64,000 nucleotides of DNA, taken from positions 47,768 through 111,767 of the forward strand of contig NZ_BMMM01000030.1 of NCBI RefSeq assembly GCF_014645835.1. The letters run 5' to 3'. How positions within the stretch are numbered: the first letter of the stretch is position 1; each line of letters starts with the position of its first letter. The DNA comes from Streptomyces albiflavescens. GTDB lineage: Bacteria > Actinomycetota > Actinomycetes > Streptomycetales > Streptomycetaceae. Both the position numbers and the translations under genes were made by a program. This document shows positions 53,115 to 61,616 of this stretch, one piece after another. The notes below the pieces were generated by a model. That model did no database searches, was not told the DNA's origin, and saw only the letters and a list, made by a program, of their open reading frames with translations.

Positions 53115-53143
53115 TCCCCACGGTCGCGCGTCGCCCGTGGGGA
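53115..53143 (+). terminator. hairpin at the end of the eCIS operon
   Basis: A perfect 9-bp stem, TCCCCACGG (53115-53123) and CCGTGGGGA (53135-53143), has an 11-base loop. It lies between the end of the rightward eCIS operon and the convergent DUF6461 gene and could stop both. A short frame from GTG at 53011 (MTDVNTTALISAAGCGPIVALAVV) runs through it; that frame may be a gene scrap but is not supported as a gene. Confidence 0.6.
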
Positions 53144-53276
53144 TATGTCATTCCGACCATCCCGTGGCAGCGGTCAAGGCCATGACGACCAGGCGCCCAC
53201 ACGGTCTTCCCCGGGCCGGCCGGGCGCGGGCCTGCGGGCCTTGGGGCGCCTGTCGGATCTCTGAGCACGCTCGTGG

Positions 53277-53918
53277 TTACCAGGAGGACGGAGGTGAAGT
53301 GCGGGTGACCACGGCAGGAAGCTGTCCGCTTTCGATCACCTGCTGCGGGAGTGACAGCCCGAAGTGTTCACCGACGACTTTCAACACCCGGCGCTTCTCT
53401 TCGGCAGGCGACAGCTCCTCGTCCTCGCCGAGCAGGTCATCGATGGAGTCCTCCGGCGGGATGACTCCAGCCGCTTCCAGCGCCGGGCGCAGGAGGTCGG
53501 GCTGGGCTCCGACGGGGTCGTAGCCGAAGCCCAACTCGAAGTGCAGCTGCAGCTCACCGTCGGCGAGGTACCTGAAGAAGGAGGGCGGATCGTCCGGCCG
53601 TGGGTCGAAGATCAGGACCTCGGCGCCGCGGGATGCTGCCGGGTCCAGGGCCCAGCCTCCACTGCCCACACACTCCACGATGAACGACCAGCCGCCGCTT
53701 TGGCCGATGCGGCCGACGCAGTAGATCTGCGTGAGGTCGACCATGCGGTGGGCTTCCTGGATGGTGAGGGCGGGCCCAACCTCGACGGGCTCATGGTCGG
53801 CCATGCGTTCGGCCAGCTGCCGAGGGCTGAGGCCGCGGGCGCAGGTGATGTACAGGTCGGTGGCGCTCGGGCTCGCGCCGCGCCAGGCATCGGCGATCCA
53901 TGCGAGATTTTCAGGCAT
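53277..53918 (-). CDS. DUF6461 family protein
   Basis: 213 residues from ATG at 53918. Motifs are LAWIADAWRGASPSATDLYITCARGLSPRQLAERM, then GRIGQSGGWSFIVECVGSGGW and FFRYLADGELQLHFELGFGYDPVGAQPDLL. These fit the DUF6461 proteins common in Streptomyces genomes. No catalytic motif or signal peptide is seen; it is likely cytoplasmic. Related proteins are scattered next to mobile and toxin loci, but here it is just the convergent neighbour of the eCIS operon. Function is unknown. Confidence 0.75.
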   Translation of the reverse strand: MPENLAWIADAWRGASPSATDLYITCARGLSPRQLAERMADHEPVEVGPALTIQEAHRMVDLTQIYCVGRIGQSGGWSFIVECVGSGGWALDPAASRGAEVLIFDPRPDDPPSFFRYLADGELQLHFELGFGYDPVGAQPDLLRPALEAAGVIPPEDSIDDLLGEDEELSPAEEKRRVLKVVGEHFGLSLPQQVIESGQLPAVVTRTSPPSSW

Positions 53919-54004
53919 TGAGGTTCACTCCTTCCGTGCACAACGTGGTGCCGGTGGGGCAGAGCGAGAACCAGTGCTGTGCCCCACCAGCGGTCAGAAG
54001 ACTG

Positions 54005-55179
54005 TCACGGCATGGGAACCGTGCAGGCCACGGTCGCCTTGGACGCATCGCAGTGCGTGAACTGGGGGAAGTTCACCCAGTACGGGTCCTGATCGAGCAA
54101 CCGGTACTTGCCGGAGAAGCCCCCGCTGAACGCTCCCCCATCGAGGTGGAGTTGATCCATCCCGACATGGCCGAGCGGCCACACACCTCCGCCCATGTCG
54201 GAGCAGGCACACGGATGTCGTCGTACAGATGCCATTCACCCTGCTTGACCCGGGTGGCATAGGTCTGCACGCAGTCGTTGCCGGTGTCGACCTCGTTCAT
54301 GCCGCCTATGCGGGAGGGCATGCCGCCGGAGTTGTAGGTGGAGGCGTAGGCGAACTCGTCACATGACGCCTTGTCGGTCGAACTGATCTCGGGAACGGTG
54401 GTGGCGTCCGGGTTGCCATAGGTGGCGGCCCACCCGTCAGGGCAGATCACCTTGCGGTTGTCGTCCGGGTCACGGTTGTGCGCGTTCTTATCCTCGGCAG
54501 GAAGAAAGAACAGCGGCTTGTTGGCTGCCTTGCTGCCGGGGTGGTTGGGCAGCTTGGCCTGGATCAGCCATGCGTGCGCGACGGCCGGCGGCGTCTTGGC
54601 GAAGTTCATCACCCACGTCGGGATGTATTTGTAGAAGGTGCAACCCGGCGTGGCGGAGGAGATCTTGTCGCATCGGATCTGTGCACCATCGGCCTGCCAC
54701 CGCGTCGCGGCCGGGTTGGCCACCGGCGAGTGGGCGGTGATCTTCGTGGACAGATCCAGCTTGTCCGCGTTGTTCGCCGCGTTCCAGGTGTGGTCGATCT
54801 TCCCGACCGCGGAGTGTGAGAAGGGATCCGCCCCCGTCCACTCCAGTGCCCCGTTCCACGACTGCGGACCGTTGGAGCACCGGTCAGCCAGGAGGCAGTC
54901 GAACTCCACGTTGAGTGTCACCGAACCGAACTTCGCGTCGACCTCCACCGGCACGAGGACGAGCTGCTGCGTGAACGTCGCCGAGTTCCCCGCCAGTTTC
55001 ACCTCCTGGCCGACCGCCCATGAGGCGTTCAGGATTTCACCGGTGGGCTTTCCGTCCTTGACGACGATGCCCTGGTACTCGTACGTGAAGCTGCCGATGC
55101 ATGCCTCGCACCGCTTGATGTGCGAGTCGAGGAGGTTCGCGCACCAGTGAGTGGTGTGCATCGTGAAGTTGCTGGTCAC
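54005..55179 (-). pseudogene. NucA/NucB-type nuclease gene, frameshifted and N-terminally short
   Basis: From GTG at 55179 the frame reads TMHTTHWCANLLDSH, beta-rich repeats (FGSVTLNVEFDCLLADRCSNGPQSW) and then a NucA/NucB-like nuclease domain (VICPDGWAATYG, CDEFAYASTYNSGGMPS). Near 54135-54139, a run of five C on the plus strand, the frame shifts. The proper C-terminus (GAFSGGFSGKYRLLDQDPYWVNFPQFTHCDASKATVACTVPMP) continues in another frame to 54005. One extra base would restore it, so a sequencing error is possible. There is no signal peptide although relatives are secreted, so the 5' part is probably lost as well. Confidence 0.6.
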
Positions 55180-55349
55180 GGGTCTGGTGTGAGGGCCGGG
55201 AGAGCTACTCGCGCTGGTCGTCGGCCAGTGTCCACGGCGAAGATCGTCTTACGGGGGGCGTCCTCAGGTTCTGCTGCGCTTGCCGCGGTACCGCTTCTAC
55301 GATCCGTCACCGGGCAGGTACCGCCGGGAGAGCGGGGGAGGGCGTGGGG

Positions 55350-55556
55350 ATGCGGGAGCTGGAGCGGATCTCGGCTCGCCGGAGTGAACTGGACAGGCTC
55401 GCTGCGGAGTTGGCCTAGCAGCTGCAGGAGGTCCAGGCCGAGCGGGAGGAGCTCGTGATCGCCGAGCGGGTCCTGAACCGGCTGGTCGAGCTGGCCTACG
55501 AGGAAGGCTCGGGGCCGTCGTCGCCGAACTGCCGGTGTCGGGTCATCGAGCGGTGA
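55350..55556 (+). pseudogene. coiled-coil small protein gene with in-frame TAG
   Basis: From ATG at 55350 the frame reads MRELERISARRSELDRLAAELA, then TAG at 55416-55418, then QLQEVQAEREELVIAERVLNRLVELAYEE to TGA. Without the TAG it would be a ~68-residue coiled coil of a kind repeatedly found beside transposases in Streptomyces. One base change (for example AAG to TAG) explains the break. It is on the opposite strand to its neighbours and converges with the TetR gene, overlapping its end by 14 bp. Confidence 0.6.
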
Positions 55557-56091
55557 GGACGTGCGCCCACGGCTCATCGATGTCGGCCAGGCCCAGCACG
55601 GCGGCCACGTTGTCGAGCATGCCGGCGCCGAACCAGCGCCGTACGGCGTCGTCGTCGCCCAGCAGCTGCCGGACGGTGTCGACCTGCTTGGCGTAGCACC
55701 GGCGCACGGCCTGTGCCACCAGCGGCTCGCCGGCGGCACAGTTCGCGTGCATGAGGAAACGCAGGATGTTCCGGTCCGCGACGAGCGCGGCGTAGGCGCC
55801 GCGCGCCGCGTCCAGCGCCGCCTCGGGCGCCGGCCCGGCCCCACCCGAGGCCGGTGAGTGAGCGACCAGCGTTTCGGTCATGACGACGGACACGTGGTCG
55901 ACCGCCGCCGCGAACAGTGCTTCCTTGTTCGGGTACAGGCGGTAGAGATACGGCTGAGAGATGCCGACCCAGTCTGCGATCTCGTGTGTCGTCGTACCGT
56001 AGAAACCTTTTTGCGCGAAGCAGTCGACCGCGGCGGCCATGATGGTCCGACGTCGTTCGTCGCTCTTCGTGCTGGTGCCGGGGGCGGGCAT
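55543..56091 (-). CDS. TetR-family regulator
   Basis: 182 residues from ATG at 56091. The N-terminal helix-turn-helix is clear: DERRRTIMAAAVDCFAQKGFYGTTTHEIADWVGISQPYLYRLYPNKEALFAAAVDHV. The C-terminal ligand-binding half (AARGAYAALVADRNILRFLMHANCAAGEPLVAQAVRRCY) is variable as usual. It follows the NTF2-like gene by 25 bp on the same strand, so it likely represses its own operon, with the ligand possibly the substrate of that protein. Confidence 0.88.
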   Translation of the reverse strand: MPAPGTSTKSDERRRTIMAAAVDCFAQKGFYGTTTHEIADWVGISQPYLYRLYPNKEALFAAAVDHVSVVMTETLVAHSPASGGAGPAPEAALDAARGAYAALVADRNILRFLMHANCAAGEPLVAQAVRRCYAKQVDTVRQLLGDDDAVRRWFGAGMLDNVAAVLGLADIDEPWAHVLTAR

Positions 56092-56116
56092 GGGCGTCAG
56101 TTAAACACGGCTCCTT

Positions 56117-56590
56117 TCAGCTTCCAAAAGTCACGCTGAGGTCGGGGTCGGACGGCACGTCGTCGGGTGTGAGTGCCTCGATCGCCACCAGCGGGTTCCA
56201 GTAGTCCAGGTAGTGGGTGATGCGCGCGTCGTCATCGGTCCGGACGACGGAGATGCAGGTCTGCTCGTACGGCTTGCCGGTCGGTAGCGCAGTGCCCTTC
56301 GAGCGGAATTCGGCGATCACGACACTCGGGTCGACGGTGTCGTGGAAGACCAGGTCGACGAACTCGACGTCGAAGGTCTCGGGAAAGTTGCTCATGTGCG
56401 CGACCAGTGCGTCTCGCCCCGTTACCCGCTGAGGCACGCCGGCCGGCGCGTACGGGAACTCGAGCACCGCGTCCGGTGCGAACAGCTCCACCCATTCCTC
56501 GACGCGTCCTGCGGCGGTAAGGCGCAGGTGCTCGGCCAGGGCGTGCTGGGCAGCGGCGCGGCGGGCGGCGTCGTCTTCCTTGGCTGTCAT
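56117..56590 (-). CDS. NTF2/SnoaL-like (PhzA/B-type) protein
   Basis: 157 residues from ATG at 56590 behind AGGAGTGAAG. It has the cone-fold pattern: LAEHLRLTAAGRVEEWVELFAPDAVLEFPYAPAGVPQRVTGRDALVAHM, then PSVVIAEFRSKGTALPTGKPYEQTCISVVRTDDDARITHYLDYWNPL. This is like PhzA/PhzB and other small isomerases or dehydratases. The ligand is unknown. It is the first gene of a two-gene operon with a TetR regulator. Confidence 0.82.
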   Translation of the reverse strand: MTAKEDDAARRAAAQHALAEHLRLTAAGRVEEWVELFAPDAVLEFPYAPAGVPQRVTGRDALVAHMSNFPETFDVEFVDLVFHDTVDPSVVIAEFRSKGTALPTGKPYEQTCISVVRTDDDARITHYLDYWNPLVAIEALTPDDVPSDPDLSVTFGS

Positions 56591-56733
56591 CTTCACTCCT
56601 CTGTTAGTGGTCGACCTATAACCTACCACGCCGCGAGCCGTTGCGGGTGGACGAGCAGAGGTAACACCAGGGGATCCCGGTCCGGTTCACGTACAGGATG
56701 GCGTCCGGTGAGGTCGGGACGTGTTGGCCTGAA

Positions 56734-57782
56734 GGTTCGGCTGGTGTGTGATCAGCAGGCGCTGTTGCGGACGAGGACGAGTTCGGTGCTTGCCCGGCGT
56801 TGGGTGGGGCGCCGTGCGGACCGGTCGGAGACGAGGCTGGCGATCGCCAGATGTGTCTCGGCGTAGGTGTCACGGCGTCCGGTAAAGCGTCGCAAAGGTG
56901 TCCACTGCCGCAGCTCGGCGTTGGTGTGCTCGACACAGATCCGGGCCGAGGACTGGCGCCGCCGCGCTTCGTTCCAGGCCCGTTTGTCACCGTCGCTCGC
57001 CTCGCCCTTCGGCTTCTTCGGCGGGGCGGTGACCTGGTCGGGGAACTCCTTGGCCGGCCCGGCATACCCGGCGTCGACCTGAGACTTCACCGATGGGTGG
57101 AGCCGGAACTGTTCGGCGATGCCCTCGGTGCGTACGGCGGTCTGGTCGTGCATCCGGCCGGGCCGCACGACCCCGGACAGCAGCATTCGGCCCTGCCCGT
57201 CGCTGAACGTGGTGGTCTTTATCGTGTTCTGTCGACGTTTGCCCGAGATGAAGGCTCGGCGCCCGGGACGGCCCGCCTGTGGGCGTCTGACCTGGGTCTC
57301 GGCGCCGTCGAGTCGAGGCTCGACCCCTTCGGCCTCAGCGTAAGCGAAGAGGTCCTCCAGTGTCCGCAGACGCATTCCGGGTCGGTCGGGCACCGCGAAA
57401 CCACGGGCCGCAAGCAACGAGCGGACCTGCCGGATCGCCGTCGAAACGGTCGAGCGGTCGACGTCGTACAGCTCGGCGAGAACCTCGTGCGGCAGCTGAT
57501 GGCGCAGGTGCACCAGGGTGAGAAGCGGCCGGTCGCAGAGGACCAGCTTCGGCTTGCGCCCGGCGCCGGGCGCCCTACGGCGTTCACCGCCCCTGGCTTC
57601 GCGAAGCGCAGACTGTCGCGCTGCTTCCCACGGGGCGGCGAGTTCGGCGAACAACTCGCCGAAGTGTGCGCGGGAAACACCGGACAGGGCAGGATGGGAG
57701 CGGGCCGTGCGGGCCCAGGTCAGCGTCACAACCAGCCCAACCCGCACGGCCCTTCTCATGTCACGGCCGAATCAGCCGGACC
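56734..57782. mobile_element. IS5-type insertion sequence, apparently intact
   Basis: The full-length transposase gene (56752-57759) is framed by a candidate 10-bp inverted repeat, GGTTCGGCTG at 56734-56743 and CAGCCGGACC at 57773-57782, with one mismatch. That gives a 1049-bp element, a usual length. The flanking bases do not show a convincing target duplication, so the exact ends are tentative. Confidence 0.5.
56752..57759 (-). CDS. IS5-family DDE transposase
   Basis: 335 residues from ATG at 57759. N-terminal helix-turn-helix region: LPHEVLAELYDVDRSTVSTAIRQVRSLLAARG. The DDE_Tnp_4-like catalytic part shows DGAETQVRRPQ (first Asp), SGKRRQNTIKTTTFSDGQGRMLLSG, VDAGYAGPAKEFPDQV (second Asp) and RICVEHTNAELRQWTPLRRF (final Glu). 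No stop or frameshift interrupts it, so it could be active. It lies between two NTF2/SnoaL-like genes in a region with several gene scraps and is the likely cause of local rearrangement. Confidence 0.88.
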   Translation of the reverse strand: MRRAVRVGLVVTLTWARTARSHPALSGVSRAHFGELFAELAAPWEAARQSALREARGGERRRAPGAGRKPKLVLCDRPLLTLVHLRHQLPHEVLAELYDVDRSTVSTAIRQVRSLLAARGFAVPDRPGMRLRTLEDLFAYAEAEGVEPRLDGAETQVRRPQAGRPGRRAFISGKRRQNTIKTTTFSDGQGRMLLSGVVRPGRMHDQTAVRTEGIAEQFRLHPSVKSQVDAGYAGPAKEFPDQVTAPPKKPKGEASDGDKRAWNEARRRQSSARICVEHTNAELRQWTPLRRFTGRRDTYAETHLAIASLVSDRSARRPTQRRASTELVLVRNSAC

Positions 57783-57806
57783 GTCGATGCGAGCGGCAGA
57801 GCCACC

Positions 57807-58184
57807 TCACATGGGTTCAACCAGAGCCGCCCGCCACTCCGGGCGCGGATCAGCCCCAACGCTTGTCCAGTACTCCCGGCCGCGCACGATCTGTCCCTGC
57901 TCGACGGTCCAAAATGAGGCTGCGCGGAACACGCCGAACTCGTCATGCGGCACCTCGACCTCGGAGACCACCTCGTTGCCGTCAGCCACAATCCGCAGCA
58001 CCCGAATCGACCAACCTCCCGGGTATTCGCTGTTCACCGCGACGAAGTTCTTGTTACCAACGATGCGCTCCGCGCTGATCGGCCACTCCACCACGACGTC
58101 CTCTGCGACCAAACCGGCGACAGCTGACCAATCGCGCGCCTGGATCCGATCCCACAATGCCTCAACCACTCCTGAAGACTCCAT
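57807..58184 (-). CDS. SnoaL/NTF2-like protein
   Basis: 125 residues from ATG at 58184; an upstream in-frame start adds a basic leader that does not fit. Reads VVEALWDRIQARDWSAVAGLVAEDVVVEWPISAERIVGNKNFVAVNSEYPGGW, then EVPHDEFGVFRAASFWTVEQGQIVRGREYWTSVG. This is the ordinary SnoaL_2 fold with a small-molecule pocket; no specific enzyme can be named. It stands alone just outside the right end of the insertion sequence. Confidence 0.8.
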   Translation of the reverse strand: MESSGVVEALWDRIQARDWSAVAGLVAEDVVVEWPISAERIVGNKNFVAVNSEYPGGWSIRVLRIVADGNEVVSEVEVPHDEFGVFRAASFWTVEQGQIVRGREYWTSVGADPRPEWRAALVEPM

Positions 58185-58276
58185 GGGAGGCACCCTTGCA
58201 CGAGCCACTGACACCCGACCTTGGGGGTCCAGGAGCAACCTGGCACGCCCCCTCAAGCAGCAGCCCCTCCCCGCCG

Positions 58277-58435
58277 CTAATAAATCCCAAGGTCGTTACG
58301 CTCGGCGGTGCGGTTGAAGCGGGAGAGCGCCTGCACGGCCGCGATGCCGGTCAGGGTCTTGTTGACGTACATCGTCGTGAGCAGCGGCTGGTCGAAGCCG
58401 GTCTGGTACTTCTCGACGACGACCAGGATCAGGCG
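58277..58435 (-). pseudogene. type I restriction HsdR C-terminal scrap
   Basis: About 50 residues, LVVVEKYQTGFDQPLLTTMYVNKTLTGIAAVQALSRFNRT, match the helicase motif V-VI region of type I restriction R subunits (usual form EKYQTGFDQPLLHTMYVDK...AVQTLSRLNR). Nothing of the rest of hsdR, hsdM or hsdS is present. The scrap ends in TAA at 58277 and its upstream side is unrelated. A lost restriction locus is the simplest reading. Confidence 0.65.
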
Positions 58436-58602
58436 CCGACGGTGTCTCCGCCGAGGTCCACGCTTCCGGAGACTCGTCGAGCCCGGAGCCGAAATCCGTC
58501 GCACCTGGCGTGCGGACCTGCCACACGGAGACCTGCCCAGGTGCCCGGCGCAAGGGGGGCTGACATCAGCCTGAGCAGCGGCCGGTTGCGGATGGAGCCG
58601 CG

Positions 58603-59280
58603 CTACTCAGGAGCGTTGGGCCGAGCGAGCCCAAGGTCGTACGCCAGGATGACCGCCTGGATCCGATCGCGCGCTCCCACCTTCGCCAGCACCCGGCCCA
58701 CATGGGTCTTCACCGTGGATTCCGCGACGACCAGGCGCTCGGCGATTTCGCGGTTGCTCCAGCCCCGGCCGATGGCGACCAGGATCTCGTACTCGCGTTC
58801 GGTCAGGGCCTGCACCCTGGGGTCGTCGGCGGCCTTGCGGCTCGACGTCTCGTGGGGGAGGTGGCGGGCGTAGGCGTCCAGGAGACGGCGGGTCAGGGTG
58901 GGGGCGATGACGGCGTCGCCGGCCGCGACGGCGCGGATGCCGGCCAGGAGTTCCTCCGGGTGGGCGTCCTTGAGGAGGAAACCGCTGGCGCCTGCGCGGA
59001 GGGCCGCGTGGGCGTACTCGTCCAGGTCGAAGGTGGTCAGGATGAGGACGCGGGAGCGGTCACCGGAGGCGACGATGCGGCGGGTGGCCTCGATGCCGTC
59101 CATGCTGGGCATCCGTACGTCCATGAGGATGACGTCCGGGCGGAGTTCGGCGGCCTTGCGGACGCCATCGCTGCCGTGGGCCGCCTCGCCGACGACCTCG
59201 GTGTCGGGAGTGCTCTCCAGGAGCATGCGGAAGCCGAGGCGTTGCAGTGGCTGGTCGTCCACGATGAGCACGGTGGTCAC
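58603..59280 (-). CDS. NarL/LuxR-family response regulator
   Basis: 225 residues from GTG at 59280, which overlaps the kinase stop by 4 bp. The receiver domain has TTVLIVDDQPLQRLGFRMLLES, phospho-acceptor Asp in PDVILMDVRMPSMDG and Lys in GFLLKDAHPEELL. The output domain is LuxR-type (LTEREYEILVAIGRGWSNREIAERLVVAESTVKTHVGRVLAKVG). With the kinase upstream it forms a two-component pair. The ABC exporter genes nearby on the same strand are probable targets, as is common for this family in actinomycetes. Confidence 0.92.
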   Translation of the reverse strand: MTTVLIVDDQPLQRLGFRMLLESTPDTEVVGEAAHGSDGVRKAAELRPDVILMDVRMPSMDGIEATRRIVASGDRSRVLILTTFDLDEYAHAALRAGASGFLLKDAHPEELLAGIRAVAAGDAVIAPTLTRRLLDAYARHLPHETSSRKAADDPRVQALTEREYEILVAIGRGWSNREIAERLVVAESTVKTHVGRVLAKVGARDRIQAVILAYDLGLARPNAPE

Positions 59281-60611
59281 GCGACACCGCCCAGGTCGGC
59301 GGGCGGGGTGAGGTCGAGGGTCGTCCGCACCGTCCAGCCGCCGCCGGGGGCCGGCCCCGCGGTGACGGTCCCGTTGTAGAGGGCTGCGCGTTCTCTCATG
59401 CCGGCGAGTCCGTGTCCTTCGTCGTGGGGCGGTCCGGGCCGGACGGTCGCGTCGGCCCGGCCGGTGTCGTGGACGTCGATGTGCAGCCGCGTGTCCTCGA
59501 CGTTCACCGCCAGGTCGACGCGCGTCTCGTGGCCGGCATGCTTGAGGGCGTTGGTGAGGGCTTCCTGGACTATGCGGTAGACGGTCAGCTGGACACCGCG
59601 GTCCAAGGTGTCCAGCTCGCCGCCGGTGCGGTAGCGCACCTGTGGACCGGCGGCGCGGATCCGGGTGCACAGGGCGTCGATGTCCGCGATGCCGGGCTGC
59701 GGGCTGAGTTCGGGGGCGGCGGGAGTCTGGGTCTGCTCGCGCAGGACGCCGAGCATGCGGCGCAGTTCACCCAGCGCCTGGCGTCCGGTGTCGCCGATGA
59801 GGACCAGTGCCTGCTTGCCGCGGTCCGGGGCGCGATCGATCGCGTACGCGCCACCGTCGGCGAGCGTGATGATGACGGACAGGTTGTGGCCGACGATGTC
59901 GTGCATCTCGCGGGCCACCCGGGTGCGTTCGGCGGCGGCGGCCAGCTTGCTGCGCTGGTCGCGTTCGATCTCCAGGCGGGTCGCGCGGTCACGCAGCACG
60001 GCGAGCTGGGCGCGTCGGATCCGTACGGCCAGACCGAGCGCGACCGCCGCGGTGATGGTGCTGAACAGGAAGAACAGGGCGTCCAGGACCGACACTTCGG
60101 GCGGCAGCCGCAGCGTGAGCAGGCCCAGGGCGGCGGCCGTGACGGCGCAGGCCACGGGCAGTCGCCGGAGCTCTCCATGCAGCACCAGGCTGTAGAGGGC
60201 GATCAACAGGGCGACGTCGGCGCGCAGCCAGACGCCCAGGCCCAGCTGGACGAAGAACACCGCGGCGATCACGGCGAAGGCGAGTGACGGCCTCTTGCGC
60301 CGCCATAGCAGGGGGAGGACGAGTCCAGCCTGCAGCGCGAGCGTCTCCGGCCAGGGCAGATGAGTGACATTGGCGCCGAAGGCATGCCGTCGGCCGTCGT
60401 CGTCGTGCACCAGGTCCGGCACGCAGAACATCAGCACCACGACAGCGATCACAGCCGCGTCCAGGATCCACGGGCGGTTCCGGTCGCCCTGCTTGAGCCA
60501 TCGGCCGAGGCGGGTCAGCCCACGGGCCAGGGGGTGATTCCACGGGAGGTCCGCTTCCGGGAAGGGCGGTTCCGGGGGCGCCTCCGGACGGGCGGTGTCG
60601 TCGATGCTCAT
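59277..60611 (-). CDS. two-component sensor histidine kinase (NarX/DesK type)
   Basis: 444 residues from ATG at 60611 (a GTG three codons earlier is possible). The N-terminus has several membrane spans (FILDAAVIAVVVLMFCVPDL-like, LAFAVIAAVFFVQLGLGVWL, LFFLFSTITAAVALGLAV). The HisKA_3 dimerisation region is RTRVAREMHDIVGHNLSVIITLADGG with the phospho-His in MHDIVGHN. The ATPase domain holds VYRIVQEALTNALKHAG and GHGLAGMRERAALYNG. The signal is unknown. It is coupled to the response regulator gene. Confidence 0.92.
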   Translation of the reverse strand: MSIDDTARPEAPPEPPFPEADLPWNHPLARGLTRLGRWLKQGDRNRPWILDAAVIAVVVLMFCVPDLVHDDDGRRHAFGANVTHLPWPETLALQAGLVLPLLWRRKRPSLAFAVIAAVFFVQLGLGVWLRADVALLIALYSLVLHGELRRLPVACAVTAAALGLLTLRLPPEVSVLDALFFLFSTITAAVALGLAVRIRRAQLAVLRDRATRLEIERDQRSKLAAAAERTRVAREMHDIVGHNLSVIITLADGGAYAIDRAPDRGKQALVLIGDTGRQALGELRRMLGVLREQTQTPAAPELSPQPGIADIDALCTRIRAAGPQVRYRTGGELDTLDRGVQLTVYRIVQEALTNALKHAGHETRVDLAVNVEDTRLHIDVHDTGRADATVRPGPPHDEGHGLAGMRERAALYNGTVTAGPAPGGGWTVRTTLDLTPPADLGGVA

Positions 60612-60704
60612 GGGTGTCACTGATCCGGGCTAAGGGGGGTCACCTGTCCATTGTGGGTCCGTCCGCTGTGGGTCCGTCCGCATGCGGGGCAGCGGAGCGG
60701 CCGA

Positions 60705-60749
60705 CCGGCGCTGTACCCGACCCGGTGACTCGGTCGGGTACAGCGCCGG
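60705..60749 (-). terminator. long perfect hairpin after the ABC exporter genes
   Basis: An 18-bp perfect stem (60705-60722 with 60732-60749; arms CCGGCGCTGTACCCGACC and its complement) closes a 9-base loop. It sits 18 bp past the stop of the permease gene at 60768 in the direction of its transcription and before the kinase gene. It should separate the ABC operon from the two-component operon. Confidence 0.8.
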
Positions 60750-60767
60750 CCCCGAGGAGGGGTGGTC

Positions 60768-61616
60768 TCAGGCATCCGTACGTACGAGTCGGTAGGCCGC
60801 GCCCGCCAGCGCGAGCGCCGTCCAGCCGAGGAAGACCAGGAGCCCGGCGGCGGGCGACAGGGCCGTCGAGTCATGGGTCAGCGCGAACATCGACTCGCCC
60901 GCATTGCTGGGCAGGTACGGGCTGATGTTGTCCTGCCACGAGGTGGGCAGCAGCGAGATCAGGCCCGGGACCAGCATCAGCGTGGCGACCAGCACCGCGA
61001 TGCCGCCGGCGACCGAGCGGAGCAGCGCGCCCAGAGCGGTGCCGATCACGCCGACCAGGCCGAGGTAGAGACCGGCGCCCAGCAGGCCTCGTACGACACC
61101 GGAGTCGGAGAGCGTGAGGTGCGCGCGCGTGCCGGAGAGGATGCCGCCGGCGATCGGGAAGGCGATGAAGACACCGAGGGTGGCGACGGCCAGGGCGACC
61201 AGGCCGAACACGGCCGCCTTGGACCACAGCACCGGCAGTCGGCGCGGGACCGCGGCCAGCGTGGAGCGGATCATGCCGGTGGAGTACTCGCCGGCGGTGA
61301 CCAGCACGCCCAGGACACCGAGGGCCAATTGGGCGAAGTTCGTCCCGAACAGGGAGAGGCTGAGCGTGGTGGCGCCGACCTCGTCCGGGCGCAGCGGACG
61401 ACCGGAGTTGAGCTCGGACTTGTAGTGCGCGGCGGCGATCACGCCGAACGCGATCAGGAACAGCAGGCCCAGACCCAGGGTGATCCAGGTGGAGCGAAGG
61501 GACCACAGCTTGGCCCATTCGGAGCGCAGGACGCGCCGCCCGGTGACCTTGTACTGCGGACGCTCCGTCCGCACCGGCGCGGGCGCGGAGCTGTCGGTCA
61601 CGGTGATGGTGCTCAT
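60768..61616 (-). CDS. ABC-2-type transporter permease
   Basis: 282 residues from ATG at 61616, overlapping the ATPase gene stop by 4 bp. After a soluble start (RVLRSEWAKLWSLRSTWITLGLG, a typical ABC-2 permease opening) there are about six membrane spans, with GEYSTGMIRSTLAAVPRR between them. Permeases of this type pair with DrrA-like ATPases to export small molecules or lipids, or to give resistance. The substrate is unknown. Confidence 0.85.
   Translation of the reverse strand: MSTITVTDSSAPAPVRTERPQYKVTGRRVLRSEWAKLWSLRSTWITLGLGLLFLIAFGVIAAAHYKSELNSGRPLRPDEVGATTLSLSLFGTNFAQLALGVLGVLVTAGEYSTGMIRSTLAAVPRRLPVLWSKAAVFGLVALAVATLGVFIAFPIAGGILSGTRAHLTLSDSGVVRGLLGAGLYLGLVGVIGTALGALLRSVAGGIAVLVATLMLVPGLISLLPTSWQDNISPYLPSNAGESMFALTHDSTALSPAAGLLVFLGWTALALAGAAYRLVRTDA

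Noticed and set aside
53115..53143. Single CRISPR-repeat-like palindrome (CCCCACGG...CCGTGGGG)
   Set aside because: Only one copy and no spacer-repeat spacing nearby; a terminator hairpin explains it better.
53011..53523. Frame starting MTDVNTTALISAAGCGPIVALAVV after the eCIS operon
   Set aside because: Only the first ~25 residues look protein-like; it runs through a hairpin and into the convergent DUF6461 gene, so it is at best a scrap.
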